Shown here: piece by piece, positions 1 through 8,683 of the stretch
Layout of the letters: the number at the start of each line of letters is the position of its first letter
Numbering within the stretch: the stretch's first letter is position 1
NCBI RefSeq assembly: GCF_013410745.1
Contig: NZ_JACCFY010000001.1
Span: 3,286,001-3,350,000 of the forward strand
Length of the DNA: 64,000 nucleotides
Direction: 5' to 3'
DNA from: Nesterenkonia xinjiangensis
GTDB taxonomy: Bacteria; Actinomycetota; Actinomycetes; Actinomycetales; Micrococcaceae
Translations under genes and position numbers: made by a program
Notes under the pieces: model-generated
Database searches by the model: none
Told to the model about the DNA's origin: nothing
Seen by the model: only the letters and a program-made list of their open reading frames with translations

Positions 1-140
1 CGCCGCGCCTGCTGGAGGAGCCGGGAGACTGTCGATCGGGAGACGCCGAGCTCTGCGGCCACCGCCTGCATCGTGCGATGTTCCCCGTAGTACATCCGTG
101 CAGCGTGGTACTCGGCCTTCTCCCGATACGTGGTCTTCAT
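1..140 (-). CDS. SorC-family sugar-binding transcriptional regulator, N-terminal fragment
   Basis: Only the first 46 or so codons lie inside the window; the gene runs off the left edge. The start is the ATG whose complement ends at 140. The residues seen (MKTTYREKAEYHAARMYY, then AAELGVSRSTVSRLL at about 28-42) are the winged helix-turn-helix head typical of SorC/DeoR-type regulators, which carry a C-terminal sugar-phosphate-binding domain not visible here. It is divergent from glpD, with a perfect inverted repeat between the two starts, so it probably controls glycerol or glycerol-3-phosphate catabolism. The effector cannot be told from the fragment. Family call fairly secure; target is inference. 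Confidence 0.75.
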   Translation of the reverse strand, partial: MKTTYREKAEYHAARMYYGEHRTMQAVAAELGVSRSTVSRLLQQAR

Positions 141-160
141 AGGGCGCAGTATCCCCTATT

Positions 161-178
161 TCTGCACGTATGTGCAGA
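161..178. promoter_or_regulatory. Inverted-repeat operator between SorC-type regulator and glpD
   Basis: TCTGCAC-GTAT-GTGCAGA is a perfect 7-bp inverted repeat with a 4-bp spacer, centred in the divergent intergenic region. Its TGCAC..GTGCA core resembles operators described for SorC-family regulators. Likely binding site of the adjacent regulator; inference from position and symmetry. Confidence 0.6.
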
Positions 179-250
179 TTCCTTGAGAAGATGCACCACA
201 CCCGGTGAGATGGGTCCCACATCGCCGTCCATGTGACAAGGAGATCGCCG

Positions 251-2026
251 GTGAGAGCAGAGCCGCTCAGCGCAGAGACCCGCCGTGAGGCGCTGGACGC
301 CATGGCCGGGACCAGTCCCGAGGACCCTCTGGACATCCTGATCGTCGGCGGAGGTGTCGTCGGCGCAGCCGCGGCCTTCGACGCCGCCACCCGAGGCCTG
401 CGTGTGGGTCTGGTGGAGTCGCAGGATCTGGCCCAGGGTACATCCTCCCGTTCCTCGAAGCTCGTCCACGGTGGTCTGCGCTATCTGCAGATGCTGGACT
501 TCAAGCTCGTCGCCGAGGCCCTGCGCGAGCGCGACCTGCTGCTGAAGCACACCGCGCCGCACCTGGTCCGTGCCCTGCCGTTCGTCTTTCCCTTCGAGAA
601 GCGTGTGGTCGACCGCGCCTTCATCGGCTCCGGCGTCTCGCTCTATGATGCGATGTCCATGCGGCCGGGGGAGAAGCGTCCGGTGCCGTTCCACCGCCAT
701 CTCTCCCGCACCCGCCTGCGCCAGCGCTTCGCCGGCCTGGACCACGAGAAGTTCATCGGTGCGCTGGAGTACTACGACGCCCAGGTCGACGATGCTCGCC
801 TGGTGATGACTCTGGCTCGGAGCGCCCACAGCCTCGGCGCCCAGATCGCCACCCGTACCGAGGTGATCGAGTATCTGCGTGCGGAGGCTCCCGACGTCGA
901 CGACGCCGATCAGGCCGCCGCCGAGGACGCCCCGGTCCAGGGAGTGACCGTGCGGGACAAGGAGACCGGGCGACGCCTGGAGATCCACGCCCGGGAGACG
1001 ATCCTGGCCGCCGGCGTCTGGACCGGACGTCAGCAGGAGGCCGCCGACGTGCCGTCTGGGCTGAAGGTGCTCGCCTCCAAGGGCATCCACATCACCGTGC
1101 CCAAGGACCGGATCGCCGCGGACGACCATGTCGGAGTGATCACGCAGACCGAGAAGTCGGTCCTGTTCATCATTCCCATGGGGAACTACTGGTCGATCGG
1201 CACCACCGACACCGCCTGGCACGAGGACGTCGACACGCCTGCACCGACCTCGGAGGACATCGACTACGTGCTCGAGCACGCCAACGCCGTGCTGGAGGCG
1301 GATCTCAGCCGGGAGGACGTCATCGGCAGCTGGGCGGGCCTGCGGCCGCTGCTGCAGCCGATGGAGACTGACGAGTCCAAGAGCTCCAAGGTCTCCCGCG
1401 AGCACACCGTCATGCAGCTCTCTCCGGGACTCTCCGCAGTGGCCGGGGGCAAGCTCACCACCTATCGGGTGATGGCCGAGGACATCATCTCCTTCGCGCT
1501 CGGAGACCGCCAGGTCCACCGCGAGAGCCTCACCCATGCGATGCCGCTGTTGGGCGCGCAGGGCTACAGCGAATGGGAGTCCCGTGCCCCAGAGATCGCC
1601 CGCGACTACGGCTGGTCCGACGAGACCGTGGACCGCCTGCTGAACCGCTATGGCGCCCTGCTGGCCGAGCTGCTCGCCCTGGTGGACCAGGACGCCGATC
1701 TCGGCGAGGAGGTCCCGGACAGCGGGGGCCACCTCCGCGTGGAGTTCGTCTACGCCGCCCGCGCCGAGGGAGCCCTGCACGTGGAGGATCTCTTGGAGCG
1801 TCGCACACGGGTCTTCCACGAGGTGCCGGACCGTGGTCTCCGGGCCATGGAGACCGTCGTCGAGCTGGTCGCCCCGATCCTGGCTTGGGATGAGGAGACC
1901 GTCGCCCGAGAGAAGGCGGCCTTCACCGGAGTGGTGGAGGCGCATCTGGCCGCCGAGCGCTCCAGCAGCGACGCCGAGGCGGCCGGACTGGTCTCCGCGG
2001 CGACGCCCGAATACCTGCCCGGCTAG
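251..2026 (+). CDS. glpD: Aerobic glycerol-3-phosphate dehydrogenase GlpD
   Basis: FAD-dependent, membrane-associated enzyme oxidising sn-glycerol-3-phosphate to dihydroxyacetone phosphate and passing electrons to the quinone pool. The protein (591 aa, family-typical) has the FAD Rossmann signature GGGVVG at residues 33-38, the TSSRSSKLVHGGLRYL segment that follows it in GlpD, and a C-terminal DAO_C helical domain from about residue 400. The GTG at 251 is chosen because AAGGAG lies 7 nt upstream; a GTG at 233 is in frame but would itself cover that Shine-Dalgarno sequence. glpF and glpK follow on the same strand, so the module imports, phosphorylates and oxidises glycerol. Confidence 0.95.
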   Translation: MRAEPLSAETRREALDAMAGTSPEDPLDILIVGGGVVGAAAAFDAATRGLRVGLVESQDLAQGTSSRSSKLVHGGLRYLQMLDFKLVAEALRERDLLLKHTAPHLVRALPFVFPFEKRVVDRAFIGSGVSLYDAMSMRPGEKRPVPFHRHLSRTRLRQRFAGLDHEKFIGALEYYDAQVDDARLVMTLARSAHSLGAQIATRTEVIEYLRAEAPDVDDADQAAAEDAPVQGVTVRDKETGRRLEIHARETILAAGVWTGRQQEAADVPSGLKVLASKGIHITVPKDRIAADDHVGVITQTEKSVLFIIPMGNYWSIGTTDTAWHEDVDTPAPTSEDIDYVLEHANAVLEADLSREDVIGSWAGLRPLLQPMETDESKSSKVSREHTVMQLSPGLSAVAGGKLTTYRVMAEDIISFALGDRQVHRESLTHAMPLLGAQGYSEWESRAPEIARDYGWSDETVDRLLNRYGALLAELLALVDQDADLGEEVPDSGGHLRVEFVYAARAEGALHVEDLLERRTRVFHEVPDRGLRAMETVVELVAPILAWDEETVAREKAAFTGVVEAHLAAERSSSDAEAAGLVSAATPEYLPG

Positions 2027-2037
2027 TCCGAGGTGCC

Positions 2038-2065
2038 GCCGCCGCCGGGAGCTCCCGGCGGCGGC
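2038..2065 (+). terminator. GC-rich perfect hairpin after glpD
   Basis: A 28-bp perfect palindrome (arms of 14 bp centred on GGGAGCTCCC) starts 12 nt past the glpD stop codon. No U-tract follows, so it may act as a terminator or as an mRNA 3'-stabilising hairpin separating glpD from glpFK. Confidence 0.6.
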
Positions 2066-2170
2066 AGCATCACCGCAGCTCTGTGGCCCCGCCGGGGGCG
2101 GGCATTCGTGTATCCGCTGGGCGGTGTGATGGGCGACACTGAACGAGAGGCTGATAGGGGTCGAGAAAGC

Positions 2171-2211
2171 TTGACGGGTACATCATTCGCATCGTATTCA
2201 AAGACGAATAT
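2171..2211 (+). promoter_or_regulatory. Putative glpF promoter with inverted repeat
   Basis: TTGACG (2171-2176) is followed after 18 bp by TATTCA (2195-2200), a plausible sigma-A promoter. An inverted repeat GTATTC-AAAGAC-GAATAT (2194-2211, 5 of 6 matching pairs) covers the -10 region and could be a repressor site. It does not share the sequence of the palindrome upstream of glpD, so it may serve another regulator. Confidence 0.45.
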
Positions 2212-2227
2212 CTTCTGAGAGGAAACC

Positions 2228-2962
2228 ATGGGAACAATCTTCCTGTTTGAGATCATGGGGACGGCCATGCTCATCCTGCTGGGTGCCGGCGTGGTCGCCA
2301 ACGCGATCCTCGTCGGCACCAAGGGCATGGGCGGCGGCTGGCTGCTGATCAACTTCGGCTGGGGGCTCGGCGTCTTCGCCGGTGTCTACGTGGCCTACGG
2401 CTCCGGTGCGCACATCAACCCGGCCGTCACTGTGGGTCTGATGACCTCAGGGGCCGAGGAGTTCGCTCCGGGCATCGCGGCGAACCTGCAGAACATGCTG
2501 GCCTACTTCTCCGCGCAGATGATCGGCGCCTTCCTGGGGGCCGTCGGCGCCTGGCTCGCCTACAAGAAGCACTTCGACGATGAGACCGACCCCGGCAAGA
2601 TCCTCGGGGTGTTCTCCACCGGCCCGGAGAAGCGGGCCTACGGGTGGAACGTGGTCACCGAGGTCATCGGCACCTACGTGCTGGTCCTGCTGGTGCTGAT
2701 GTTCGGTGAGACACCTGCCGAGCTCGGACCCCTGGCGGTGGCCCTGGTCGTCGTCGGCATCGGCGCCTCACTCGGTGGGCCCACCGGCTACGCCATCAAC
2801 CCCGCTCGTGACCTCGGCCCGCGCATCGCGCACGCGCTGCTGCCGATCGGCAACAAGGGCTCCAGCGACTGGGCCTACTCATGGGTCCCGATCGTGGGGC
2901 CGATCCTCGGCGCCATCCTGGCCGGCTCCACCGTCCAGGTGCTGCCGCTGCTCGGAGCCTGA
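2228..2962 (+). CDS. glpF: Glycerol uptake facilitator (MIP/aquaglyceroporin)
   Basis: Channel of 244 aa for passive glycerol entry across the cytoplasmic membrane. Six hydrophobic segments and two half-helix NPA motifs are visible (residues 64-66 in AHINPAVTVG and 191-193 in YAINPARDLGPR). The Asp following the second NPAR is the residue that distinguishes glycerol facilitators from strict water channels. The ATG at 2228 is preceded by GAGAGGAAA. It lies between glpD and glpK; glpK starts 113 nt downstream, so glpF and glpK are probably co-transcribed and glycerol is trapped by phosphorylation right after entry. Confidence 0.93.
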   Translation: MGTIFLFEIMGTAMLILLGAGVVANAILVGTKGMGGGWLLINFGWGLGVFAGVYVAYGSGAHINPAVTVGLMTSGAEEFAPGIAANLQNMLAYFSAQMIGAFLGAVGAWLAYKKHFDDETDPGKILGVFSTGPEKRAYGWNVVTEVIGTYVLVLLVLMFGETPAELGPLAVALVVVGIGASLGGPTGYAINPARDLGPRIAHALLPIGNKGSSDWAYSWVPIVGPILGAILAGSTVQVLPLLGA

Positions 2963-3075
2963 GAATCCGCTGAGGCGTACCCTCGAGACAGCAGCAGCAC
3001 CCCGTTCCGGTCGGCTGACCGGCCGTCGGAGCGGGTCCGAACCAGCACGGCACACCATTGGGAAGGAACAAGCCC

Positions 3076-4593
3076 ATGAATGACTACGTCCTCTCGATCG
3101 ACCAGGGCACGACGTCGACGCGCGCGGTGGTCTTCGACCACGGCGGACAGATCGTCGGCAGCGGCCAGAAGGAGCACGAGCAGATCCTGCCGCGGGCCGG
3201 CTGGGTCGAGCATGACCCGCTGGAGATCTGGCGCAACACCCGCGAGGTCGTCGGACTCGCCCTGGCGGATGCCAACATCAACCGGCACAGCCTCGCCGCC
3301 GTGGGCATCACCAATCAGCGTGAGACCACGGCGGTCTGGGACCGCCGCACCGGTGAGCCGGTCTACAACGCCATCGTCTGGCAGGACACCCGCACGCAGA
3401 AGATCTGTGACGAGCTGGCAGGGGACGCCGGGCCGGAGCGCTACAAGGAGCGGGTCGGACTGCCGCTGGCCACCTACTTCGCCGGGCCGAAGATCCGCTG
3501 GATCCTCGACAACGTCGAGGGTGCCCGGGAGCTGGCCGAGGCCGGGGATCTGATGTTCGGCACCATGGACTCCTGGCTGGTGTGGAACATGACCGGGGGC
3601 CCCAACGGGGGGACTCACATCACGGATGTCACCAACGCCTCGCGCACCCTGCTGATGAACATCGACACCTTGGACTGGAACGAGCAGATCTGCGCGGACA
3701 TGGGCATCCCGATGTCCCTGCTGCCGGAGATCCGGTCCTCGTCCGAGGTGTACGGCCATGGCCACAAGCAGGGTCTGCTGATCGACACCCCGATCACCGG
3801 AATCCTCGGCGACCAGCAGGCGGCGACCTTCGGGCAGGCCTGCTTCGAGCCCGGCATGGGCAAGAACACCTATGGCACCGGAAACTTCATGCTGATGAAC
3901 ACCGGCACCGAGGCGGTCCGCTCCGACAATGGGCTGCTGACCACTGTGGCCTACAAGCTCGGGGAGGAGAAGACCGTCTACGCGCTCGAGGGTGCGGTGG
4001 CGGTGACCGGCTCGCTGGTCCAGTGGCTCCGCGACAACCTGGGCATCATCAGCTCGGCGCCGGAGTCCGAGGAGAAGGCCAAGAAGGTCGAGGACAACGG
4101 CGGCGCCTACATCGTGCCGGCCTTCTCCGGGCTCTTCGCACCCTATTGGAAGTCCGACGCCCGCGGTGTGATCGTCGGACTGACGCGCTACGTCAACCAG
4201 AACCACCTCTGCCGGGCGGCTCTGGAGTCTGTGGCGTACCAGAGCGCCGAGGTCGTGGAGTCCATGGACGAGGACGCCGGACGTGCGCTGACCGAGCTCA
4301 AGGTCGACGGCGGCATGGTGGTCAACGAGACCCTCATGCAGTTCCAGGCCGACATTCTCGGGGTGGACGTGGTCCGTCCGCAGGTGATCGAGACCACAGC
4401 CCTGGGTGCGGCCTATGCGGCCGGCCTGGCGGTGGGCTTCTGGAAGGGCACCGAAGAGGTCACCGCGAACTGGGCCGAGGACAAGCGCTGGACGCCGAAC
4501 ATGGACCAGGCGGACCGGGAGCAGGCCCTGCGGCTGTGGAAGAAGGCCGTCACCAGGTCCTTCGACTGGGTGGACGAGGACGTCGACAGCTGA
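3076..4593 (+). CDS. glpK: Glycerol kinase
   Basis: FGGY-family kinase (505 aa) converting glycerol and ATP to sn-glycerol-3-phosphate in the cytoplasm. The N-terminus [16 protein letters not shown] is the phosphate-binding loop of GlpK. The substrate region WQDTRTQK and the second FGGY signature around [17 protein letters not shown] are intact, and length is standard. The ATG at 3076 has GGAAGGA 8 nt upstream; an in-frame TTG at 3058 is less likely. The end converges on the eda-like gene with only 15 nt between stop codons and no obvious terminator. Confidence 0.95.
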   Translation: MNDYVLSIDQGTTSTRAVVFDHGGQIVGSGQKEHEQILPRAGWVEHDPLEIWRNTREVVGLALADANINRHSLAAVGITNQRETTAVWDRRTGEPVYNAIVWQDTRTQKICDELAGDAGPERYKERVGLPLATYFAGPKIRWILDNVEGARELAEAGDLMFGTMDSWLVWNMTGGPNGGTHITDVTNASRTLLMNIDTLDWNEQICADMGIPMSLLPEIRSSSEVYGHGHKQGLLIDTPITGILGDQQAATFGQACFEPGMGKNTYGTGNFMLMNTGTEAVRSDNGLLTTVAYKLGEEKTVYALEGAVAVTGSLVQWLRDNLGIISSAPESEEKAKKVEDNGGAYIVPAFSGLFAPYWKSDARGVIVGLTRYVNQNHLCRAALESVAYQSAEVVESMDEDAGRALTELKVDGGMVVNETLMQFQADILGVDVVRPQVIETTALGAAYAAGLAVGFWKGTEEVTANWAEDKRWTPNMDQADREQALRLWKKAVTRSFDWVDEDVDS

Positions 4594-4608
4594 GCTGACG
4601 AGCGGGTA

Positions 4609-5244
4609 TCACCCGCGGATCTGCGCGACCAGGGCCGCGCTGCGCCGAGCCTGCTCGGACAGCGCGGCCTCGTCCTGTGCGGCGACCAGGTGCTGCGGCA
4701 CCATCCAGGAGCCGCCTGCGGCCATCACGCACGGGATCGTGAGGTAGTCGGAGAGGTTCTGCGGGCTCACTCCGCCGGTCGGCATGAACCGCACCTGAGG
4801 GAAGGGGGCCGCCAGGGCGCTGATGACAGCCGGACCGCCGGAGCTGGCGGCGGGGAAGAATTTCAGCGCGGTGAGCCCGAGCTCGAGGGCGGCCTGCACC
4901 TCCGTGGCGGTGACGGCCCCTGGGATCACCGGCAGATCATGTGCGGCAGCGCGCGCGACGACGCTGCGGGACAGGCCGGGGGAGACGATGAATCGTGCGC
5001 CGGCCGCGGCGGCTCGGTCCACCTGATCCGCGGTGATGATCGTGCCGGCTCCCACCAGGAGCTCGGGCTCCTGGCTGAGTGCGGCGACGGCGGCCTCGGC
5101 GGCGTGTGTGCGAAAGGTGACCTCGGCGACCGGCAGTCCGCCGGTCAGCAGCGCGCGCCCGAGGGTGGGGGCATGGGCGGCGTCGTCGAGCGTGACCACG
5201 GGCACCACGCCGTGGCCGCAGATCCGGGAGAGCACGGAGGACAT
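4609..5244 (-). CDS. eda: 2-keto-3-deoxy-6-phosphogluconate / 4-hydroxy-2-oxoglutarate aldolase
   Basis: Class I aldolase of 211 aa that would split KDPG (or 4-hydroxy-2-oxoglutarate) into pyruvate and an aldehyde. The catalytic set is present: Glu41 and Arg45 in VAEVTFRTH and the Schiff-base Lys128 in ALKFFPA, with the glycine-rich phosphate loop near FMPTGGV. The ATG has GGAAAGG upstream. It is divergent from the FGGY kinase gene, with a palindromic operator in the shared control region. No 6-phosphogluconate dehydratase is seen in the cluster, so whether the Entner-Doudoroff substrate is the real one is open. Family call is firm. Confidence 0.85.
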   Translation of the reverse strand: MSSVLSRICGHGVVPVVTLDDAAHAPTLGRALLTGGLPVAEVTFRTHAAEAAVAALSQEPELLVGAGTIITADQVDRAAAAGARFIVSPGLSRSVVARAAAHDLPVIPGAVTATEVQAALELGLTALKFFPAASSGGPAVISALAAPFPQVRFMPTGGVSPQNLSDYLTIPCVMAAGGSWMVPQHLVAAQDEAALSEQARRSAALVAQIRG

Positions 5245-5295
5245 GAGGGGCCTTTCCGCCGGGTGTCAGAGTGGCCCGGTTCACTTTTGACCGGA

Positions 5296-5310
5296 AATGA
5301 TCATATCATT
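5296..5310. promoter_or_regulatory. Palindromic operator between eda and FGGY kinase
   Basis: AATGAT-CAT-ATCATT is a perfect 6-bp inverted repeat with a 3-bp spacer in the divergent promoter region. Its size and symmetry suit a GntR/FCD regulator, and such a gene lies at 7791-8480. This AT-rich island in GC-rich DNA probably controls both directions; inference. Confidence 0.6.
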
Positions 5311-5377
5311 GGACTCAGGCGGTGCCGCCTCGGTCGGCTCGCCTCCACCCTCAGCGTCGACCCCGGAGGCGAGACGG

Positions 5378-6826
5378 ATGCTCATCCTTGCCCTTGAAGC
5401 AAGCACCACCTCGGCGAAGACCATGCTCTTCGACACGGAGACCCAGGAGGTGACGGTCCGCACCCGCCGGTTCGTCATCGGGGGAGAGGATCCGGCCGTC
5501 CGTGAGGCTGAGGGCATCTTCGTCCAGCTCGTCCAGCTCGGCGCAGAAGCTGCGGCAGGGCGCGCGGTCGACATGATCGCCCTGTCCGGCACCTGGCACG
5601 GGATGACCCTGCGCGAGCCGGACCTGGCTCCGATCACCGCCGTGCAGGAATGGCCCTACACCGGCGCCCAGGACCTCTGCGCCCAGCTGCGCGAAGACCA
5701 GGAGTTCACCCGCTGGTTCTACGTCCGCACCGGGTGCATGGTCAATGCGAGCTATCCGGCCTTCAAGCTCATGCTCCTGCGTCGCCAGGGCATGCAGGTC
5801 GCCGGCGGTCTGGTGCTGGATCAGAACAGCTACACCTTCGCTCGGCTGACCGGCCGCGTCTGGACCTCCTACTCCCAGGCCTCCGGCACCGGACTGCTCA
5901 GCACCGCCGAGGATGACTGGGACCGGGAGGTGATCAGCCGCCTCGGACTCGACGGAATCCTGCTGCCTGAGCTGCATCATGGCGAGGAGACCGCCCCGCT
6001 GACCCGCGAGGCCGCCAGCATGCTGGGCGTAGCCGCCGGGACCCCGGTGGTCCTGCCTGGCCCCGACGGGGGGCTCAACCAGGTGGGCGAGGATGCCACG
6101 ACCCCCGGGGAGATGACCTTCTCGATGGGAACCTCAGGCGCCCTGCGCTGCGCCGTCGAGGCGCCGTCGCTCTCCCCGCAGATGAGCACCTGGGCCTACC
6201 GCTCGCCCACGGGGTGGCTCTCCGGGGCGGCCACCTCGGGGTGCACGAACTGCGTGGACTGGGCCAAGGATCAGCTCTTCGGCGGGTCCACGACCTACAA
6301 TCAGCTCGAGCCGATGCTGAGCACCCGGGAGCGGGACATGCCGCTGTTCATGCCGTTCCTCTTCGGGGAGCGCTGTCCCGGCTGGCAGGACCAGCGCCGG
6401 GGCGGCTTCCTGGACCTGCACCCGAGCCATGGCAAGGAGGACCTGTACCAGTCGGTCCTCCACGGGGTGACCTTCTCCCTCTACCACTGCTACCGCGAGC
6501 TGATCGCGCTCAACGGGGAACCCGAACGCATCATCCTCTCCGGCGGGGTGCTCTCCTCGCCGTTCTGGACCCAGCTGACCGCTGACGTCTTCGGGGTGGA
6601 GATGGAGCTCTCCGCCCTTCAGCACAGTTCCACGGTCGGCGCGGTGAAGATGGCGCTGCGCGCCGCCGGTCTGCCTGCGGCCCAGCCGGCGCTGACGGAC
6701 TCTCACCGGGCATCGGTCGTCCCGGAACTGACAAGGAGCCGCCGCTATGCCGCCGAGTTCGAACGCTATCTGGAGGGCTACGCCCGCACCAGCCCTGACC
6801 AGGACGTCCGAGGAGGCCTCCGATGA
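5378..6826 (+). CDS. FGGY-family carbohydrate kinase, probable gluconokinase
   Basis: ATP-dependent sugar or sugar-acid kinase of 482 aa. The N-terminus MLILALEASTTSAKTMLFD is the actin-like phosphate-1 loop, the ADP-binding segment is seen in FSMGTSGALR, and the C-terminal FGGY domain includes IILSGGVLSSPFW. ATG 5378 has GGAGG about 9 nt upstream and begins exactly at the conserved fold; an upstream ATG at 5297 falls inside the operator and is rejected. The neighbours (GntP permease, gluconate 5-dehydrogenase, aldolase) point to gluconate or a related aldonate as substrate. Xylulose- or erythronate-type substrates are not excluded by sequence alone. Overlaps the next gene by ATGA. Confidence 0.75.
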   Translation: MLILALEASTTSAKTMLFDTETQEVTVRTRRFVIGGEDPAVREAEGIFVQLVQLGAEAAAGRAVDMIALSGTWHGMTLREPDLAPITAVQEWPYTGAQDLCAQLREDQEFTRWFYVRTGCMVNASYPAFKLMLLRRQGMQVAGGLVLDQNSYTFARLTGRVWTSYSQASGTGLLSTAEDDWDREVISRLGLDGILLPELHHGEETAPLTREAASMLGVAAGTPVVLPGPDGGLNQVGEDATTPGEMTFSMGTSGALRCAVEAPSLSPQMSTWAYRSPTGWLSGAATSGCTNCVDWAKDQLFGGSTTYNQLEPMLSTRERDMPLFMPFLFGERCPGWQDQRRGGFLDLHPSHGKEDLYQSVLHGVTFSLYHCYRELIALNGEPERIILSGGVLSSPFWTQLTADVFGVEMELSALQHSSTVGAVKMALRAAGLPAAQPALTDSHRASVVPELTRSRRYAAEFERYLEGYARTSPDQDVRGGLR

Positions 6827-7773
6827 AGATCCTCGTGACACCGACCTCACTGAGCCGGTCCCCGGAGGCCGCCGCCATGCGACGCCTGCGCGACGCCGGC
6901 GCGAAGGTGGTCATCAACCCGCACGGCCGACCGCTGACCCCCGCTGAGCTCGGCGTGCTCCTCACCGATGTCGACGGCGTCGTCGCCGGTCTGGACCACT
7001 ACACCGCCGAGATCATCGCCGATGCCCCTCGGCTGAAGGTCATCTCCCGGTACGGGGTCGGCACCGACCGGGTCGATCTGGAGGCCGCCCGCGCCGCCGG
7101 CGTGGCGGTGGCCAACGCCCCCGGGGCCAACTCCCGGTCCGTGGCCGAACTGACCGTGGGCCTCATGTTCGCCGTGGCGCGCCGCATCCCGATGCTCGAC
7201 GCGGCCGTCGCCGACGGCGGGTGGCCCCGCGCCGACGGAATCGAGCTCGGAGGGCGACGGCTCGGGGTGATCGGCCTGGGGGCCATCGGCCGTCAGGTGG
7301 CCCGGGCGGCCGCAGGTCTGGGCATGGAGGTCCATGGCTGTGACCCAGCGATGGGGGAGCGGCAGATTCGCGACCTGGGCATCGTCCCCGGCTCCCTGGA
7401 CGACGTCTGCGCACGTGCCGACGTGCTGACCCTCCACGTGCCGCTGACCGAGGGGACGCGCCACCTGCTCGACGCCCGGCGCCTGGGCCTGCTGCCGGAG
7501 GGGGCGATCGTGGTCAACACGGCACGTGGAGGCCTGCTCGACGAGCAGGCGGCATGGCGTGCCCTGGAGGTGGGGAGGCTGCACGGTGTGGCCGTGGACG
7601 CCTATGAGAGCGAGCCGCCGCAGGAGTCTCCCCTCGTGGGCCACCCTCGCGTGGTGGCCACCCCGCACAGCGGCGCGCACACTGCCGAGGCGGTCACCCG
7701 GATGGCCGACACCTCGGTGGAGAACCTGCTCGCGCTGCTCCAGGGCCGACCTTGTGATCACCGGGTGGTCTGA
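6823..7773 (+). CDS. D-isomer-specific 2-hydroxyacid dehydrogenase
   Basis: NAD(P)-dependent oxidoreductase of 316 aa in the phosphoglycerate/2-ketogluconate reductase family. It has the Rossmann motif GLGAIG at 151-156 and the catalytic triad Arg235 (NTARGG), Glu264 (YESEPP) and His282 (ATPHSGAH). The start overlaps the kinase stop (ATGA), implying translational coupling and a shared pathway. By context it could reduce 2-keto-aldonates or oxidise a phosphorylated aldonate made by the kinase. It is shorter than serine-pathway SerA, which carries an added regulatory domain, so a serine-biosynthesis role is less likely. Exact substrate unknown. Confidence 0.8.
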   Translation: MKILVTPTSLSRSPEAAAMRRLRDAGAKVVINPHGRPLTPAELGVLLTDVDGVVAGLDHYTAEIIADAPRLKVISRYGVGTDRVDLEAARAAGVAVANAPGANSRSVAELTVGLMFAVARRIPMLDAAVADGGWPRADGIELGGRRLGVIGLGAIGRQVARAAAGLGMEVHGCDPAMGERQIRDLGIVPGSLDDVCARADVLTLHVPLTEGTRHLLDARRLGLLPEGAIVVNTARGGLLDEQAAWRALEVGRLHGVAVDAYESEPPQESPLVGHPRVVATPHSGAHTAEAVTRMADTSVENLLALLQGRPCDHRVV

Positions 7774-7790
7774 GGGCGGAGGAGCCGGAG

Positions 7791-8480
7791 TCAGGGGTAG
7801 GCGCGGACCTCAGCCAGGATCGCCTCCACGTAGCCGCGCACATGCCGTTCTGCCGCGTCGGCGTCGCCGCGCACGATCGCCGCGGCGGCCTCCACGTGGT
7901 TGTGCAGCGCCTCATGCACGGGGTGGGCCGGGGTGAGCCCGGCGTCCTGGCGACCGGTGAGCACCTCGGCGATGGGCCCTCTGATCGCCGTCAGCATGAG
8001 GTTGCCGCAGGAGTCGAGCAGGCAGTCATGGAAGGCGATGTCGGCGGCGAGGTACTCGGGGCTGTCCCCGCGTCCGTCGTCGCCCAGGCGCTTGAGCTCT
8101 GCCGAAAGCCGGCCGATCTCGGCCCGCTGGTCCTCTGTGGCGCGCAGTGCCGTGAGCCGAGCCGCGGCGGGCTCGACGGCCAGGCGCAGCTCCGTGAGCG
8201 CGACGATCTGCTGGGCACGGGCGGCACTGCGCAGGCGCCAGCGGATGAGTCCGGGGTCGAGCACGTTCCATTGCCGCATCGCGCTGACAGTGACACCGAT
8301 GCGTCGCTTGGACGCCACCATGCCCTTGGCCTCGAGGACACGGACCGCCTCACGGATTACTGTGCGGGAGACTCCGTACTCGCCCTCCAGTCCGGCCAGG
8401 GTCAGCACTGTGCCGGGGGTCAGTTCTCCGCCGGCGATCCGACGTCCGAGGTGGTCGAGGACGGAGTCGTGAGATGCCAC
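7791..8480 (-). CDS. GntR-family transcriptional regulator, FCD domain
   Basis: DNA-binding regulator of 229 aa. The N-terminal winged helix (LEGEYGVSRTVIREAVRVLE, about 30-49) is followed by an all-helical FCD ligand-binding domain with metal-ligand-like residues (AFHDCLL and a late His in EALHNHVEAA). The start is a GTG. It sits convergent to the dehydrogenase and divergent from gntP, in the middle of the cluster, so it most likely represses both the kinase/aldolase and gntP/idnO/idnD transcription units with a gluconate-type effector. Candidate sites are at 5296-5310 and 8536-8548. Confidence 0.85.
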   Translation of the reverse strand: MASHDSVLDHLGRRIAGGELTPGTVLTLAGLEGEYGVSRTVIREAVRVLEAKGMVASKRRIGVTVSAMRQWNVLDPGLIRWRLRSAARAQQIVALTELRLAVEPAAARLTALRATEDQRAEIGRLSAELKRLGDDGRGDSPEYLAADIAFHDCLLDSCGNLMLTAIRGPIAEVLTGRQDAGLTPAHPVHEALHNHVEAAAAIVRGDADAAERHVRGYVEAILAEVRAYP

Positions 8481-8535
8481 GGGGCCTGCCTTAGGGATGC
8501 GACTGCGCTGATCACCACAACACTAGGTCACCAGG

Positions 8536-8548
8536 ATCACCCCGTGAT
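8536..8548. promoter_or_regulatory. Inverted repeat upstream of gntP
   Basis: ATCAC-CCC-GTGAT is a 5-bp inverted repeat in the 203-bp divergent gap between the GntR gene and gntP. It may be a regulator site, but its half-sites are not the same as those at 5296-5310. Weak call. Confidence 0.3.
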
Positions 8549-8683
8549 GACTGACACGCATAGGTATGACGACTCCTTGCGAAAGGTGTGATCTATATGG
8601 CAAGCTCGCATCGATCGCAGCGTGTGAGGCAGGACACTTGATCCGCTCCTCTGCTCCGTCCCCGCACATCAATGGAGAGTCAC

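Noticed and set aside
137-1945. Long open frame on the minus strand opposite glpD
   Set aside because: High-GC shadow of glpD: Gly/Arg/Leu/Val-rich composition, no domain, and the plus-strand gene is unmistakable.
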